DNA from: Rhynchospora pubera | Lineage: Eukaryota > Streptophyta > Magnoliopsida > Poales > Cyperaceae | Direction of reading: 5' to 3' | NCBI GenBank assembly: GCA_028095005.1 | Contig: CM051463.1 | Location: forward strand, 66,130,251 to 66,194,250 | Length of the DNA: 64,000 bases | Shown here: in pieces, positions 8,801 through 17,873 of the stretch | Position numbering within the stretch: position 1 is the stretch's first letter | Layout: the number at the start of each line of letters is the position of its first letter | Notes under the pieces: model-generated | The model's database searches: none | The model's input: the letters and a program-made list of their open reading frames with translations, nothing else | What the model was told of the DNA's origin: nothing | Program-made: the position numbers and the translations under genes

Positions 8801-11792
8801 TCTGATGGATTCTCAGTTCTTTTAGTAGCTTTGCTGTTTGATCTGCATCAAGATTGGCATTAACAATAACAGGAAAGGTCTGATCTGGGCCCAAGAATTC
8901 ATACCTGAGATTGTCTGGCAGGGCCTTCAGTTCTGGCCTGGATTTCGCATCATCTGAATTGGGGCGGGCCGTTCCAACCTGGGGCGGTCCGCCCTGGTTT
9001 GTTTCCAGGCTGAGAATCCGTTGGATTTCAGCTGGAGACCGCAGCTGCATAGTGGCTTGATCTGCCTTGATCTGGGGTGGTCTGTTCTGTTCCTCTCTGG
9101 CAGCTAAGTATTCAACCATTTGAAGAATTTCGTTGAATATTAAGTCTGCCTCCTCCTCTTCAGGTCTGGCCGAGAAGGACTGGTATGCCTGAACAACACG
9201 TGTGTTGAAGGATTCTTCAACAATGGCTTCCAATGATTCCACCATGAAAATTGAGTCAATATGGTCAGGCATCTTCATGGCTTTTTCTACATCAAACTCC
9301 ACTTTTTCATCTCCAACCTCTAGGATCATCTTGCCGGTCTTGCAGTTGATGAATACTCCGGCTGTGGTGAGGAAGGGGCGACCAAGGATGACTGGAACAT
9401 CAAAATCTTCTTCCATATCCACAACCACAAAGTCACAAGGCACAACCAAATCTCCAACTTGGACTGGCACGTCGATTGCTATTCCCAATGGCAGTCTAAT
9501 TGATCCATCAGCAAGCTTCAAAGTCATGCGGGTCGGGCTCAGCTCCCCCATTCCTATCTGATTATAGACTGTCTCGGGGATGAGACTAACGCTTGCTCCG
9601 AGGTCCAGCAAAGCTTTCTTCTCTTCTGCATTCCCGATTTTACATGGGATTGTGAACTTGCCTGGATCTTTCATTTTGACCGGCATCTTCTTTGTGATCA
9701 GAGCGCTGCATTCTCCGGTCAAGGCCATGGTCCCGCACTCCTCCAGGTTTTTCTTGTTGGAAAGGAGGTCCTTCAAGAATTTAGCATAAGATGGCATTCT
9801 GGTTAGGAGATCGGTGAAGGGAATGGAGATCTTGATCTGTCGTAGAATGTCTAGGAACTTCTCGTATGCCCTATCCTTCCTGGCCTTGGCGAGTCTCTGC
9901 GGATATGGAACCTCAATCGCTCTGTTAGAAGGAGAGACGGCCCTCGGGAGTTGGCTGCTTGTGGTAGTCGAGGTGTTTGGGGCGGTCCGTCCTGAGTTGG
10001 GGCGGTCCGTTCCATTATCTCGTTCTGCTGCTGGTGGGCACGTTCCAATGTCTGCCGCAGCGCTGGGCTGGTCCGCCTGATCAGCTTCTGCTCCGTCCTG
10101 AGGTGGGGCGGGCCGTCCCAGAATGGGGCGGTCCGTTCCAGATAGTCCTGGAGGAGAGTCTGAGGGCATTTCAGGCCCGTCATACCTTGTTCCACTCCTC
10201 AATTGATGCGAGACGCTCTTCACATCCTCCCTAGGGTTTGGTTCAGGTTGGCTGGGGAACATACCTGGTTTGGTGAGAGCTCCGACGCTAGATTGAGACA
10301 ACCTTTCGTCGAATCTTTGAAGAAAAGCCCCCATGTCTTCCCTGATCTTCTCCAACTCCCGATGGACTGCATGATTGAAGATTCCTTGACTCTGCATGAA
10401 TTTCTCAACCATGGGCTGCGTGAGTGTCTCTTGAGGGCGTTGTTGGTTCCTTGGTGGTCCGGCTTGGCTGGGGTTAGCAGCTCCATTTGGATTTGAGTAA
10501 GAGAGGCCTGGATGGTTTCTCTTGTCGCGATAAGCATAGTTGTTGGTTGGTGGGAAAAAGGAAGGAGGATTCATGAGTGCATTCACCTCTTCTGTCTTCT
10601 CTTCTCTCTCAACCAAGTGGCATGCCTTGGCCGTATGTCCTTCTTCCTCGCAAAACTGACACTTAGCTACCACCTCAGCCGGTTTCTTGTTGAGATTTTT
10701 GATCATAACGGTCAAAGAATCCAGCTGCGATTGCATGTGTGTGTCCCTATCCACTTCAAGAAGTCCTCCTTTCTTCTGGGCTCTAACTGACCAGTTGGTT
10801 TGAGACCTGGCCATATTCTCAAGTAAAGCCTTCGCTTCTCTGCAACCCATCTCGAGGAATGATCCACCTGCAGTTGAATTGATATTCTGACGAGTCATAT
10901 CATCCAAACCATCATAGAAACTGACAATAAGCCTATTTTCAGGTACATCATGGTGTGGACACATTCTCTGCAGGTCCTTGAACCTTTCCCATGCCTCAAA
11001 CAGGTTTTCATCTGGTTCTTGTTGAAAGGTTAACAATTCCCTAACCAATTTAGTTGTTTTTACCCTAGGATAAAACCTATCTAAAAAGGCTTTGGTTAAG
11101 TTTTCCCAAGAATCAAATGGTGCATCATTGAAACTATTGAGCCAATCCTCAGCTTTGCCCCTAAGAGAAAAAGGAAAGAGAGTTAAGAGGATTATTTCTG
11201 GATCCACGTCTTCAGGGACAAGGGTTGTGCAATTGCGCAGGAAGCTTTGCAAATGGCGATTGGCATCTTCGTTGGGGGCTCCACCGAAAGCTGAGTCCTT
11301 GATCAGAGCGATCAAGCTTGGGTTGTAGTAAAAGTCACGGGTTCGCTCAGCCTTTGGTGGTCTAACTCCAAGTCGGACATTAGTCGCGGTTGGTGCACTG
11401 ATTTCTCGAAGAGGTCGATTGGCCTCGGCTTCCCTTGCTGCTTCGAGGGCTTCTCTAAGGGCTCGCTGGACGGGAGTCTCCTCCGGTCTTCCCCCATTGC
11501 CATTCAAGTGGTCTGCCATGTCTTCTTCGGGTGGAGTCAAAGGTGGTTGAGTTCTCCCTGGATTTCTGCGGTTGCGCTGGTAAAACTGGCGAAACGGCTG
11601 AATCAGAGAGCCTTCCTCCTCCTCTGTGAGTTCAGCTAAACCTGGGGCGGTGCGTCCTAAAATGGGGCGGGCCGTTCCAGATGAAGATGGGCTCGATTGT
11701 TGGTTCTGTTCCCCTCCTCCTCGTTGACGAAAACTTGTATCGCGTGCGCTGCCTAGTTCTTTCTCCTTGTTAGCCAGCGTATGTGACTGCAA
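5877..11792 (-). CDS. Athila gag-pol polyprotein
   Basis: A 1971-codon frame without stops. In order: retrotransposon gag capsid region (about residues 160-330, with the LRGKAEDWLNSF block); one CCHC zinc knuckle near 378; aspartic protease near 729 with DLGAS in place of the usual D[TS]G, a form I believe is common in this clade; reverse transcriptase (about 1090-1270) with FMDD near 1197 as the catalytic box; RNase H (about 1340-1470; CDASD, YTDHS and VADHLSR carry the acidic residues); and integrase with an HHCC finger near 1600, core DFMGPF near 1673, SDGGKHF and the late Glu in GQVE. The start codon lies about 85 bp after the primer site, which suits it as the first AUG of the genomic RNA. 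Odd: six insertions encoding a GT[AD]RPxxx[EG]R-type peptide lie in linkers (about residues 38-52, 548-562, 593-606, 933-946, 1487-1503 and 1520-1538), each made by a palindrome pair. Coding capacity looks complete. Confidence 0.96.
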   Translation of the reverse strand: MQSHTLANKEKELGSARDTSFRQRGGGEQNQQSSPSSSGTARPILGRTAPGLAELTEEEEGSLIQPFRQFYQRNRRNPGRTQPPLTPPEEDMADHLNGNGGRPEETPVQRALREALEAAREAEANRPLREISAPTATNVRLGVRPPKAERTRDFYYNPSLIALIKDSAFGGAPNEDANRHLQSFLRNCTTLVPEDVDPEIILLTLFPFSLRGKAEDWLNSFNDAPFDSWENLTKAFLDRFYPRVKTTKLVRELLTFQQEPDENLFEAWERFKDLQRMCPHHDVPENRLIVSFYDGLDDMTRQNINSTAGGSFLEMGCREAKALLENMARSQTNWSVRAQKKGGLLEVDRDTHMQSQLDSLTVMIKNLNKKPAEVVAKCQFCEEEGHTAKACHLVEREEKTEEVNALMNPPSFFPPTNNYAYRDKRNHPGLSYSNPNGAANPSQAGPPRNQQRPQETLTQPMVEKFMQSQGIFNHAVHRELEKIREDMGAFLQRFDERLSQSSVGALTKPGMFPSQPEPNPREDVKSVSHQLRSGTRYDGPEMPSDSPPGLSGTDRPILGRPAPPQDGAEADQADQPSAAADIGTCPPAAERDNGTDRPNSGRTAPNTSTTTSSQLPRAVSPSNRAIEVPYPQRLAKARKDRAYEKFLDILRQIKISIPFTDLLTRMPSYAKFLKDLLSNKKNLEECGTMALTGECSALITKKMPVKMKDPGKFTIPCKIGNAEEKKALLDLGASVSLIPETVYNQIGMGELSPTRMTLKLADGSIRLPLGIAIDVPVQVGDLVVPCDFVVVDMEEDFDVPVILGRPFLTTAGVFINCKTGKMILEVGDEKVEFDVEKAMKMPDHIDSIFMVESLEAIVEESFNTRVVQAYQSFSARPEEEEADLIFNEILQMVEYLAAREEQNRPPQIKADQATMQLRSPAEIQRILSLETNQGGPPQVGTARPNSDDAKSRPELKALPDNLRYEFLGPDQTFPVIVNANLDADQTAKLLKELRIHQKAIGYSIEDLKGIDPSICTHRILLEEDSKPTVEHQRRLNPNMSEVVRKEIHKLLEARIIYPISDSKWVSPIHVVPKKGGTTVIKNDEGQLIQTRIVTGWRMCVDYRKLNAATRKDHFPLPFVDQLLERLAKHSFFCYLDGYSGFFQIPIHPLDQEKTTFTCPYGTYAYRRMPFGLCNAPATFQRAMMAIFSDFIEKDMEVFMDDFSVYGTTFDHCLANLKKVLQRCEEVNLVLNWEKCHFMVQEGVVLGHIISEQGIKIDQAKVEVIEKLTEPTCVKDVRSFLGHAGFYRRFIKDFSKIAKPLTNLTMKDAEFIFDKSCVDAFDRLKKALVTAPILQPPNWDEPFELMCDASDYAVGAVLGQRKDKKPYAIYYASKVLDEAQINYTTTEKELLAVVFALDKFRSYLIGSKVIVYTDHSALKYLLSKKDAKPRLIRWVLLLQEFDLEIRDKKGTENSVADHLSRIRAEGIKSETLPINDSFPDEHLYSIQSGTDRPSMERPAPTTAKDVRTAAPARTALSEPSDTIGTARPNLERSVPTQATPWYADFANYLASGVMPYQMSFQQKKRFIADAKYYFWEDPFLWKFGVDGMFRRCVPESEIEQILHNCHASAYGGHASVSKTAAKVLQSGFFWPTLFKDARKFISSCDQCQRTGNISRRQEMPQNPILEVEIFDVWGIDFMGPFPSSCGYEFILVAVDYVSKWVEAIPSKHADSATVKKLFTKVIFPRFGIPRTVISDGGKHFINKQFENLLMKYGVRHKVATPYHPQTSGQVEISNREIKNILQKTVSSTRKDWALKLDDALWAYRTAFKTPIGMNPFKLIYGKSCHLPVELEHKAYWAVRALNMNYKSAGEKRILDLHELEEIRLSAYDNAKIYKEKTKLWHDKHIQRRSFEAGDMVLLFNSRLRLFPGKLRSRWTGPYIVKKVYPFGAVDIYKEGDEVFKVNGQRLKFYVDPNASTEGGEVHFLTNPSPAET
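7193..7340. repeat. Palindrome pairs inside gag-pol (RNase H-integrase linker)
   Basis: Two pairs, about 7193-7231 and 7297-7336, of the CGGNCCG family. Both read in the gag-pol frame as GT[AD]RP-type peptides. They sit after the RNase H domain and before the integrase zinc finger. Confidence 0.88.
8955..8997. repeat. Palindrome pair inside gag-pol (protease-RT linker)
   Basis: GGGGCGGGCCGTTCC, short gap, GGGGCGGTCCGCCC. Reads in frame within the segment between protease and reverse transcriptase. Confidence 0.88.
9975..10145. repeat. Palindrome pairs inside gag-pol (gag-protease linker)
   Basis: Pairs at about 9979-10017 and 10104-10141, separated by lower-complexity coding sequence with single decayed units. 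Both pairs read in the same codon phase as the other coding copies. Confidence 0.88.
11644..11682. repeat. Palindrome pair near the gag N-terminus
   Basis: GGGGCGGTGCGTCC, gap, GGGGCGGGCCGTTCC, encoding GTARPILGRTAP near residue 40, upstream of the capsid-like region. Confidence 0.88.
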
Positions 11793-11876
11793 AATTTCAA
11801 AAACAAAAGAAAAGGTGAAGAGAGATTGAAAGAATTTAAGTTAAAACAGAAAGTAAAACTTAGAAAAAGGCACCGT

Positions 11877-11893
11877 CCCCGGCAACGACGCCA
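11877..11893 (-). other. Primer binding site, tRNA-Asp type
   Basis: Minus strand TGGCGTCGTTGCCGGGG, five bases inside the 5' LTR. It matches the reverse complement of the 3' end of plant tRNA-Asp(GTC) including CCA, apart from one base (T for C at the sixth position). tRNA-Asp priming is usual in the Athila clade. Confidence 0.9.
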
Positions 11894-12208
11894 AAATTTG
11901 ATCGGTGCTGAGGGTACAGGTCAAATTAATTCCTTAAAAACCGATACTAATTCGTTTGCAGTATAGTTTAAGGGTCGAATCACGGGGACGGACTATTCCT
12001 TTTCTAAGTTTAAACAATTCATATTAAATTAAATTCTTTTGATTAAATAAACAATTCAAATTTCAATCAGATCTAAACAGAAAGGTCAATTGCAGTTACA
12101 GAATTTAAAATTATAATTCCCTAGAGAAAGACTTAGCCAATTGAAAGTTTAAACAATTAACAAATGATTAGGGGTTCAGGTTGTCTAACTTTTCCTGTCT
12201 GTCAAGGT

Positions 12209-12333
12209 TGGGACGGACCGTTCCATCTCTGGAACGGGCCGTCCTAACCCTGTCAAATGGCTGGAACTGTCCGTTCTAGGCCAGGACGCCCCCTCTCGGG
12301 CGGTCCGTCCTGACCTTGGAACGGGCCGTTCCA
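12209..12333. repeat. Palindrome-pair array in the 5' LTR (U5/R side)
   Basis: Copy of the array at 425-549. In element orientation it lies downstream of the TATA box, so it should be transcribed. Confidence 0.88.
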
Positions 12334-12958
12334 ATCATCCGATGTTTGTCTTGTCATCTTACTTAATTATTTGCTGAGTGTTTTTGCGTGAATTGGATCA
12401 AACCTACCCTACAGACTTGCGCTCTAACTCTCGTTCAGGTCAAGTTGTGGGGTTCTGTTTGATTAATCCTAAAAACTCCTAAATTTCAACTCTCGTTTCT
12501 TGGTTTAGGTGTTTCTAATTGATTTCTGGGTCTTGGTAAACTCTCAACCTCTCGGTTTGTTGAGTAAAACTTCTAATTACTTGAAGTTTGGTTAAATCCT
12601 TTCGGATATCGCCTACCTAATTGATCTAAGTGTTTGTTTGTTATTGCAGATTGACTTTACTTTGACAATTAAACTAGGCCTTTGTTTAACGCAATAATCA
12701 GATTCAAACAGTAACAAGTTGCAACAAAAAGATAGAATAAAATTTGCAGAAATCATAAACGTGACTTAACTTAGCAACTAATCAAGTATTCAAACAAAAC
12801 AAACAACTAAAAGAAAAGTTATCGAACCATAGCCCCTAAACTAAACTACTCCATGCAAGAAAAAGCAGGTTTCATCATACGAAAACACAAAGAAAAAGGA
12901 AAAACCAAGTTACAACGAGATGTGCTTGAAAATCGTCTATCTCCTAAGCTCTGTCCTG

Positions 12959-13370
12959 TCTGGGGCGGCCCGTCCTGATCCTGGGGCGGTGCGTCTCAGG
13001 CTGGTGGATGGCCGTCTCGACAGGGTGGTTGCCTTGCTCCTTTCTGGCTCTCTAAACTTAGCAAATTTCGACTCTCTCGACTTGGAGCCAGGACAGAGCT
13101 TATATAGGCCTCTTGGGAAGTTCCAAAACGTGGCATTGTGGCTCAGAAAGGCGGTGGAAACTGAAGAAACCGCCTCACCAAATCAGGCACTCTATATTTG
13201 GCAATCTCGAAATAGCTCTTCTGGCCTGGTTGTGGACTGGGACGGCCTGGTCTGAACATGGGGCGGCCCGTCCCAGTCTGGGCTGATTGTGTCGTCTGGA
13301 ACTCTTCTGCTTGCGTCTGCACTGAGGTGGGACGACCCGTCCTATGATTGGGGCGGCCCGTTCCATCTTG
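12959..13370. repeat. Scattered palindrome units in Athila U3
   Basis: Pairs at about 12961-12995 (GGGGCGGCCCGTCC, GGGGCGGTGCGTC), 13239-13275 and 13328-13364 (GGGACGACCCGTCC, GGGGCGGCCCGTTCC). They flank the TATA box on both sides and are absent from the deleted 3' LTR. Confidence 0.8.
13098..13106 (-). promoter_or_regulatory. Putative TATA box of the Athila 5' LTR
   Basis: Minus strand CTATATAAGC. It is the best TATA match in the LTR and would start transcription leftward near 13070, leaving R-U5 of about 1.2 kb. The equivalent sequence is missing from the 3' LTR. Confidence 0.6.
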
Positions 13371-13579
13371 CTGGATCTGTGCGACTTAGTCGATTTTCTC
13401 CTTTTTTCGCGTCAAAGTGTGATGAACCTGTATAAAAAACTTGCCGGGCTACGGCTGAACTTTCCTACATCTAACATTAGCACAATTCAAAGGAAAATGA
13501 GTAAAAACACAAGTAATTTGAACGAAATTTGGGGCTTATTCTGGCTGAAAATCAAGTACGAAAACCGTACATCAATCAA

Positions 13580-14899
13580 ACTGATAAAACAATAACACAT
13601 CAATAAATACTCCTCTGTCACAAATAATATATTTCCTTATTTAAATAATTTACTCCCTTGTACTAAATGTACTTCCTCCCTAATTGACTTACCTCATTGT
13701 CTGGCACATGAATGTTCTTCAACCTACATACAAGGATCCTCAGAATTGCAATTAATCTGTAATAAAAAAAGGGAAAAATTGAGATTGTCACAATATAATC
13801 AACACAAAATAAAAAGATGATCGGTAAATATTTTCAATACAAATTCAAAATTGCAATCCTGATCTAGAGCAATAATTGGATGTTCTTATAGAGTCATCGT
13901 CCTAAATAATCTAATTCCTTACAAAATAATTGATACTCCCTTGTTCAAAATACGTACTCCCTTGTTGTAAATAAAAGCAGTCCAGATCCAGATCTAGACT
14001 AATCTAAAACAAAATTTGATCCTAAAAATTGATCACAAAAATCCAGATCGAAAGCAATAATTGAACATTTAAGAGACAAAAAATACAAATGCATATCCAA
14101 ATCGACAGTTCTACATAGAAATAGACATGAAAATATAAAAAACAAACGACAAAGGGATCAGAATTACCTCAACTCTCGACTAATGATGAACTAAAAGTCA
14201 CGATCACGAGATAGGAAGAGATCATGCGAAAATCATCGTAAGGAAGACCGATTAGTGGAAACGTCGTAAGGAAGATCGATCGTTGCAAAATCACACAAAA
14301 ATCACTGATTCAGAGTATAAAAGAGTGCGATCACGAGATAGAAAGAGATCATGTGATCTGAAACAAGATAGAGATAGAGCGATCAGATCTAATAGAGCGA
14401 GAAAGCTTGCCTGAGATAGAGAGAGAAACAACAATCAAAATTTTTCGTAGAGAGAGCAATGAAGGTTTTTTTGGAAAGAGAGAACGGCTGGAGGTTTTTC
14501 CGGAAAGAGAGAGAGAAAGAGGGATTTATACGAAAGGTTTCCGATTCAATTCTGAAAACGCGCGTGAGCAGCACCTGATGTCAATCTGAAGAGGGAACGC
14601 TCCATCTGATTGAGTGATTGCACTAGTTCTGATTGTGGTAAATAATTTCCGTTTTAAAATATAGTCAAAACCGATTAAATCATCAATAAACCATCGAAAT
14701 GGGCCGGAAATGCATCCAATTGCTTACTATATATTCACAAACATTGCTTTGTCGTTATAGTCTGTCTAACCCAAGTCTGAACAATAGGGGTCTAAATCGA
14801 GATTTTGATATTTTTGGTACGGAGATAGTATGATAAAAATAAAATATATATTTTAGTACCACGGAAAATTATCTCATATAAGAAGGCAGGGGTGATAAT
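13580..14899. other. Intergenic stretch, no gene recognised
   Basis: AT-rich. It holds short repeats of TACTCCCTTG (13650-13970), and two imperfect copies of a segment around CGATCACGAGATAG followed by GAGATCATG (about 14199-14227 and 14329-14354), then a GAGA-rich tract (14400-14520). Small ORFs on both strands in the GAGA tract look compositional. Nothing resembles a known gene. Confidence 0.5.
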
Positions 14900-16535
14900 T
14901 GATCGATGGAAAATTAAGTCTCAAAATAAAAACCTCGTGTCTACCGATCTAATCGTTTGTATAACAGCTTGAGGGTCGAATCCACATGGACGGTGTTGAC
15001 ATACCGGTTTTTTACTTTACTAAACTTGCTAGACGGTTCAACTCTTATGTGAATTAAGGATTGCAGGTGGGTCTAAATCCTAAGTCTAGTTTCGAAGTCA
15101 AAACAAGAATTAATGAGAGAGATTCAACAAGTCACGTAATTCTAGGGTTTCTGGTTGCTAACACTTCTTCTTAGTCCCAGTTCCAGCGGTCTGCTGACTC
15201 TTGTAGTGGCACGCTAAAAGAACTTAGGTCTCTAACCTATTAGACTGGTCGCTGGATACTTGGCGGGCATAGACAACCTCGCTGGTTCACTCAGCGGCCC
15301 GCTAGGATTAGCAATGTGAATGCAAATTGACTTTATTCAGTTGATAATTGTGCAGGGATAACGGCTTAATTAAGGTCCTAGATCAAACTCTCGTTTAGGT
15401 CTGGTTATCAATTAATTAACCTAATTTTCCTCGTATAGAATCTAGATTTCAACTAGTGTTTCTTGGTCTAGTTTCTACAAGTTTATACCTTTCTAACCTA
15501 TGAAATCCTTGAGTTTCACTCTCGGAAAGGACTTAACTCTCGTTAATTAGTCCTGATTTAACCTTTCAGTTTACAACCTTCATGTTAATCATAATCATGC
15601 CTAATAATCTAAGTTTGTTTGGACTTAATCACCTAGCAATTAAGAGAGCTCTACTTGATGGGTGTAAACAAATCTACTTAAATAATCATGGCATAATCAA
15701 TTCAAGCAATTCAAGGTATAAAACACAAAGATATCAAATAAACTAAATAAACATGCAATCAACAACTAAGAATTCGAGTTTACAACCATAGCCCTAGAAC
15801 AAACAATCAACAACTAAGAGACATCATACAAACATAAGAGACAATGAGAATAAGGAAAGATTACAACCAATTGCTCTTGCTTCCCTCTTGCGTGTCGAAA
15901 TCTCCTATCAAGCACGTCTTTTGCTGTTACAAATGACTTGCTTGGCGCTGCCACGATCTGGACTTGAGACCTAACTCTCAAATAAATCAATATCTAACCC
16001 TAACTTTGACCTTGGATTGGTCTCCTCTTGTTCTCCATCCAAAACCTCCTCAAACTGGTCTTTAATAGGCCTTAGGAATGTGTAGAAACGCTGGAAATAA
16101 CTGAAGACGTGCTCTGGATGCACTTGGAGTCGGTAGAATCCATCGTCCAAATATAGAACTGCTAAATCGGGCGATTCTGATAAATCTGGCAGTTCCATGT
16201 CTGGCGGGCCGCTGGGACTTTCAGCGGGTCGCAGGAAAATGTCAGCACTGTATCATGTCAGTATTTTGGGCATATCTCCTTCATTCGAACTCCGTTTGAG
16301 GTGATTCAAGATCCGTTGGAAAGCTTAGAACGAGCTCTTCAACTTTATGGACTCATCCAAGTCATTTCTTGTCCAGAATGTGCAATAAAATTAGAAACTA
16401 TGGTAGTAACTCATTCTTGACACAAAATCTCTAATTAAACTAACCTAAACTCATCTAAACTATGTAAACTCAAGGTAATTGGTTTAGTTTGGAGATAAAA
16501 TGATACATGAATATGCATATAAAATCCACTCATCA
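14900..16535 (-). repeat. Solo LTR of a second Athila-like family
   Basis: The start TGATCGATGG and the following wording (GGGTCGAATCC...GGACGG about 100 bp in, then stretches like ACTCTCGTTTAGGT and AACTCTCG) parallel the Athila LTR at 115 and 11899, at similar spacing but clearly diverged. The end CTCATCA resembles ACATCA of that LTR. Length 1636 bp against 1676 bp. Flanks are ATAAT (14895-14899) and ATTAT (16536-16540), one mismatch, so an old duplication. No internal region follows, so this is a solo LTR. Orientation is inferred from the resemblance. Confidence 0.8.
15175..16238. repeat. Palindromic units of a different sequence in the solo LTR
   Basis: Units with a GCGGGCCGC or GCGGTCNGC core: about 15182-15302 (for example CAGCGGCCCGCTAG) and 16201-16237 (GGCGGGCCGCTGG, six-base gap, CAGCGGGTCGCAGG). 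The first group begins at the same LTR offset as the CGGNCCG array in the complete Athila element. Confidence 0.7.
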
Positions 16536-16893
16536 ATTATGTCTCCATATAAGTAGTTATTTTTTTTTCTCCCTTCTGAAAAGTGTAGTTAAGGAAAAGT
16601 TAACTATTGATCTTGGTGTTAATATATCTCTTGGTGGTGCTACATCTATTTTGTTTTTTGGGAGGATAGATGGACAGGGAATTGTTCTTCGAAATTAATG
16701 TATCTTGAGTTCTCGACTCATATGCCATTACTCTATTAGACTATTACTACCTATCCTTTTATTTTTGTTAAAGTGCCAACTGGAAGATCCTCGGTATGTT
16801 TTCTTATAATAATTCTACCTATAACTCTTTGGCCATGGAGATGGGATCCAGGGGTATTTTAGCGTTAGTTCTTGTCATAATTGTTGAGAATTT
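16536..16893. other. Unassigned stretch
   Basis: No recognised gene. A short plus-strand frame (about 16570-16698) ends in GGATSILFFGRIDGQG-type residues that look protein-like, but I cannot tie it to a family; it could be a gene relic. Confidence 0.3.
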
Positions 16894-17105
16894 GGGAATC
16901 ACATCTCCGCCAACCATTTATGGTTGGTAGAGGGCCAACGTTTGATCTAAACCGTTAGATCTAATCTCAATGGTTAAGGGAGCTCCGTGCATGTAACCTA
17001 GATTGATAGATCCGAAAAATTTTAACCGTCGAGATTAGATCTAACGGCTCGGATCAAACGTTGGCCCTCTACCAACCTCAAAAAGTTGGTAGAGGATACG
17101 CTCCC
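16894..17105. mobile_element. MITE with long inverted arms (Mutator- or hAT-like)
   Basis: Outer ends GGGA at both sides, with inverted arms running inward for about 85 bp; the best part is 16922-16975 against 17024-17077 (core GAGGGCCAACGTTTGATC). It is flanked by GAGAATTTG at 16886-16894 and 17106-17114, an 8-9 bp target duplication depending on where the end is drawn. No coding capacity. Confidence 0.82.
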
Positions 17106-17460
17106 GAGAATTTGGGGGTTGATGTATTTGGTTACGTGGCAAGCTCACTTCCTCTTAATATATTTTTTTTCCCCGGATGGCTTGAGGAAGGTGAGCTTGC
17201 CAAGGAGAGTTCAGAACTGGCGTCTAGATAGTGAGGTTGAACAGCTTTTCTTTGTTCAGTGTTCCTATGTAGCCAATCACAATAACTTCAGTTTTGAGTG
17301 CACTTCCATAGAAGACACTTGAAATTTAGATGGGTTAATTCCTTTTAAAGATAAAAAAAAATTGGTAGAATTACTTACGAGGGGTAGTTGTTTGGCTGGA
17401 AAGAATAAAATTACTTTTAAGAGGGACTATTATATTGGTGACGAATTTAAAAACTAATAA
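17106..17460. other. Unassigned stretch with possible relic coding
   Basis: A plus-strand frame near 17170-17322 encodes a compositionally normal peptide but has no family I recognise and no supported splice context. Confidence 0.25.
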
Positions 17461-17864
17461 GAGAAATGCTAGAGTCTAATATATTGGACGGATGGATTCC
17501 GTCCAATACGATCGTTTTCATGTTTTTAAATTTCAAATAACCGATCCGAACAGTTCAATATCTTCTTCATATTGAAAACTTATAAGAAACTAATTTTTAT
17601 AATTTTATCGAAAATTTTTACTATTTTTTAGTTTTTAGAAAATCGTAATTATTGGACGATCCATAATGTTTATATCATGAATTTTTAAAAATACCAAAAA
17701 AATAGTAAAAAATTTTGAAAAAAATGTAAAAATTGTTTTCTTGTAAATTTTCAATATGCAGAGCATATTGAACGGTTCGGATCGGTCATTCGAAATTTAA
17801 AAGCGTGAAAACGATTATATTGGACGGACCTATCCGTCCTATATATTGGACACTAGCATTTTTC
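17461..17864. mobile_element. Mutator-like MITE, 404 bp
   Basis: Ends GAGAAATGCTAG and, inverted, GAAAAATGCTAG. Inverted similarity continues inward for over 100 bp (ATATTGGACGGAT near both ends, CCGATCCGAACNGTTCAATAT deeper in). Flanked by a perfect 9-bp duplication AACTAATAA (17452-17460 and 17865-17873). The 9-bp duplication and long arms indicate a Mutator-type element. Confidence 0.92.
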
Positions 17865-17873
17865 AACTAATAA

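Larger units (their letters stand above)
115..13574 (-). mobile_element. Complete Ty3/Gypsy Athila-type LTR retrotransposon
   Basis: Seen: two LTRs starting TG and ending CA, flanked by identical 5-bp duplications ATCAA (110-114 and 13575-13579). Between them, reading on the minus strand from the right LTR, come a primer site matching tRNA-Asp (11877-11893), a single gag-pol frame (11792-5877), an additional ORF (4607-2682) and a purine tract (1184-1171) next to the left LTR. Known: domain order gag-PR-RT-RNaseH-INT marks Ty3/Gypsy, and the tRNA-Asp primer plus an extra ORF after pol mark the Athila clade. The LTR segments that can be compared are almost identical by eye (one substitution noticed), and both long ORFs are open, so insertion was recent. 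The 3' LTR is truncated internally (see its entry). Confidence 0.96.
11899..13574 (-). repeat. Athila 5' LTR, full length
   Basis: 1676 bp, TG...CA ends, followed by ATCAA at 13575-13579. It retains the 620-bp U3 segment missing from the 3' LTR. Palindrome arrays lie at 12209-12333 and, looser, between about 12959 and 13370. Confidence 0.95.

Noticed and set aside
11877..11893. A tRNA-Asp gene fragment
   Set aside because: Only the 17-base primer complement is present, at the LTR edge; there is no tRNA body.
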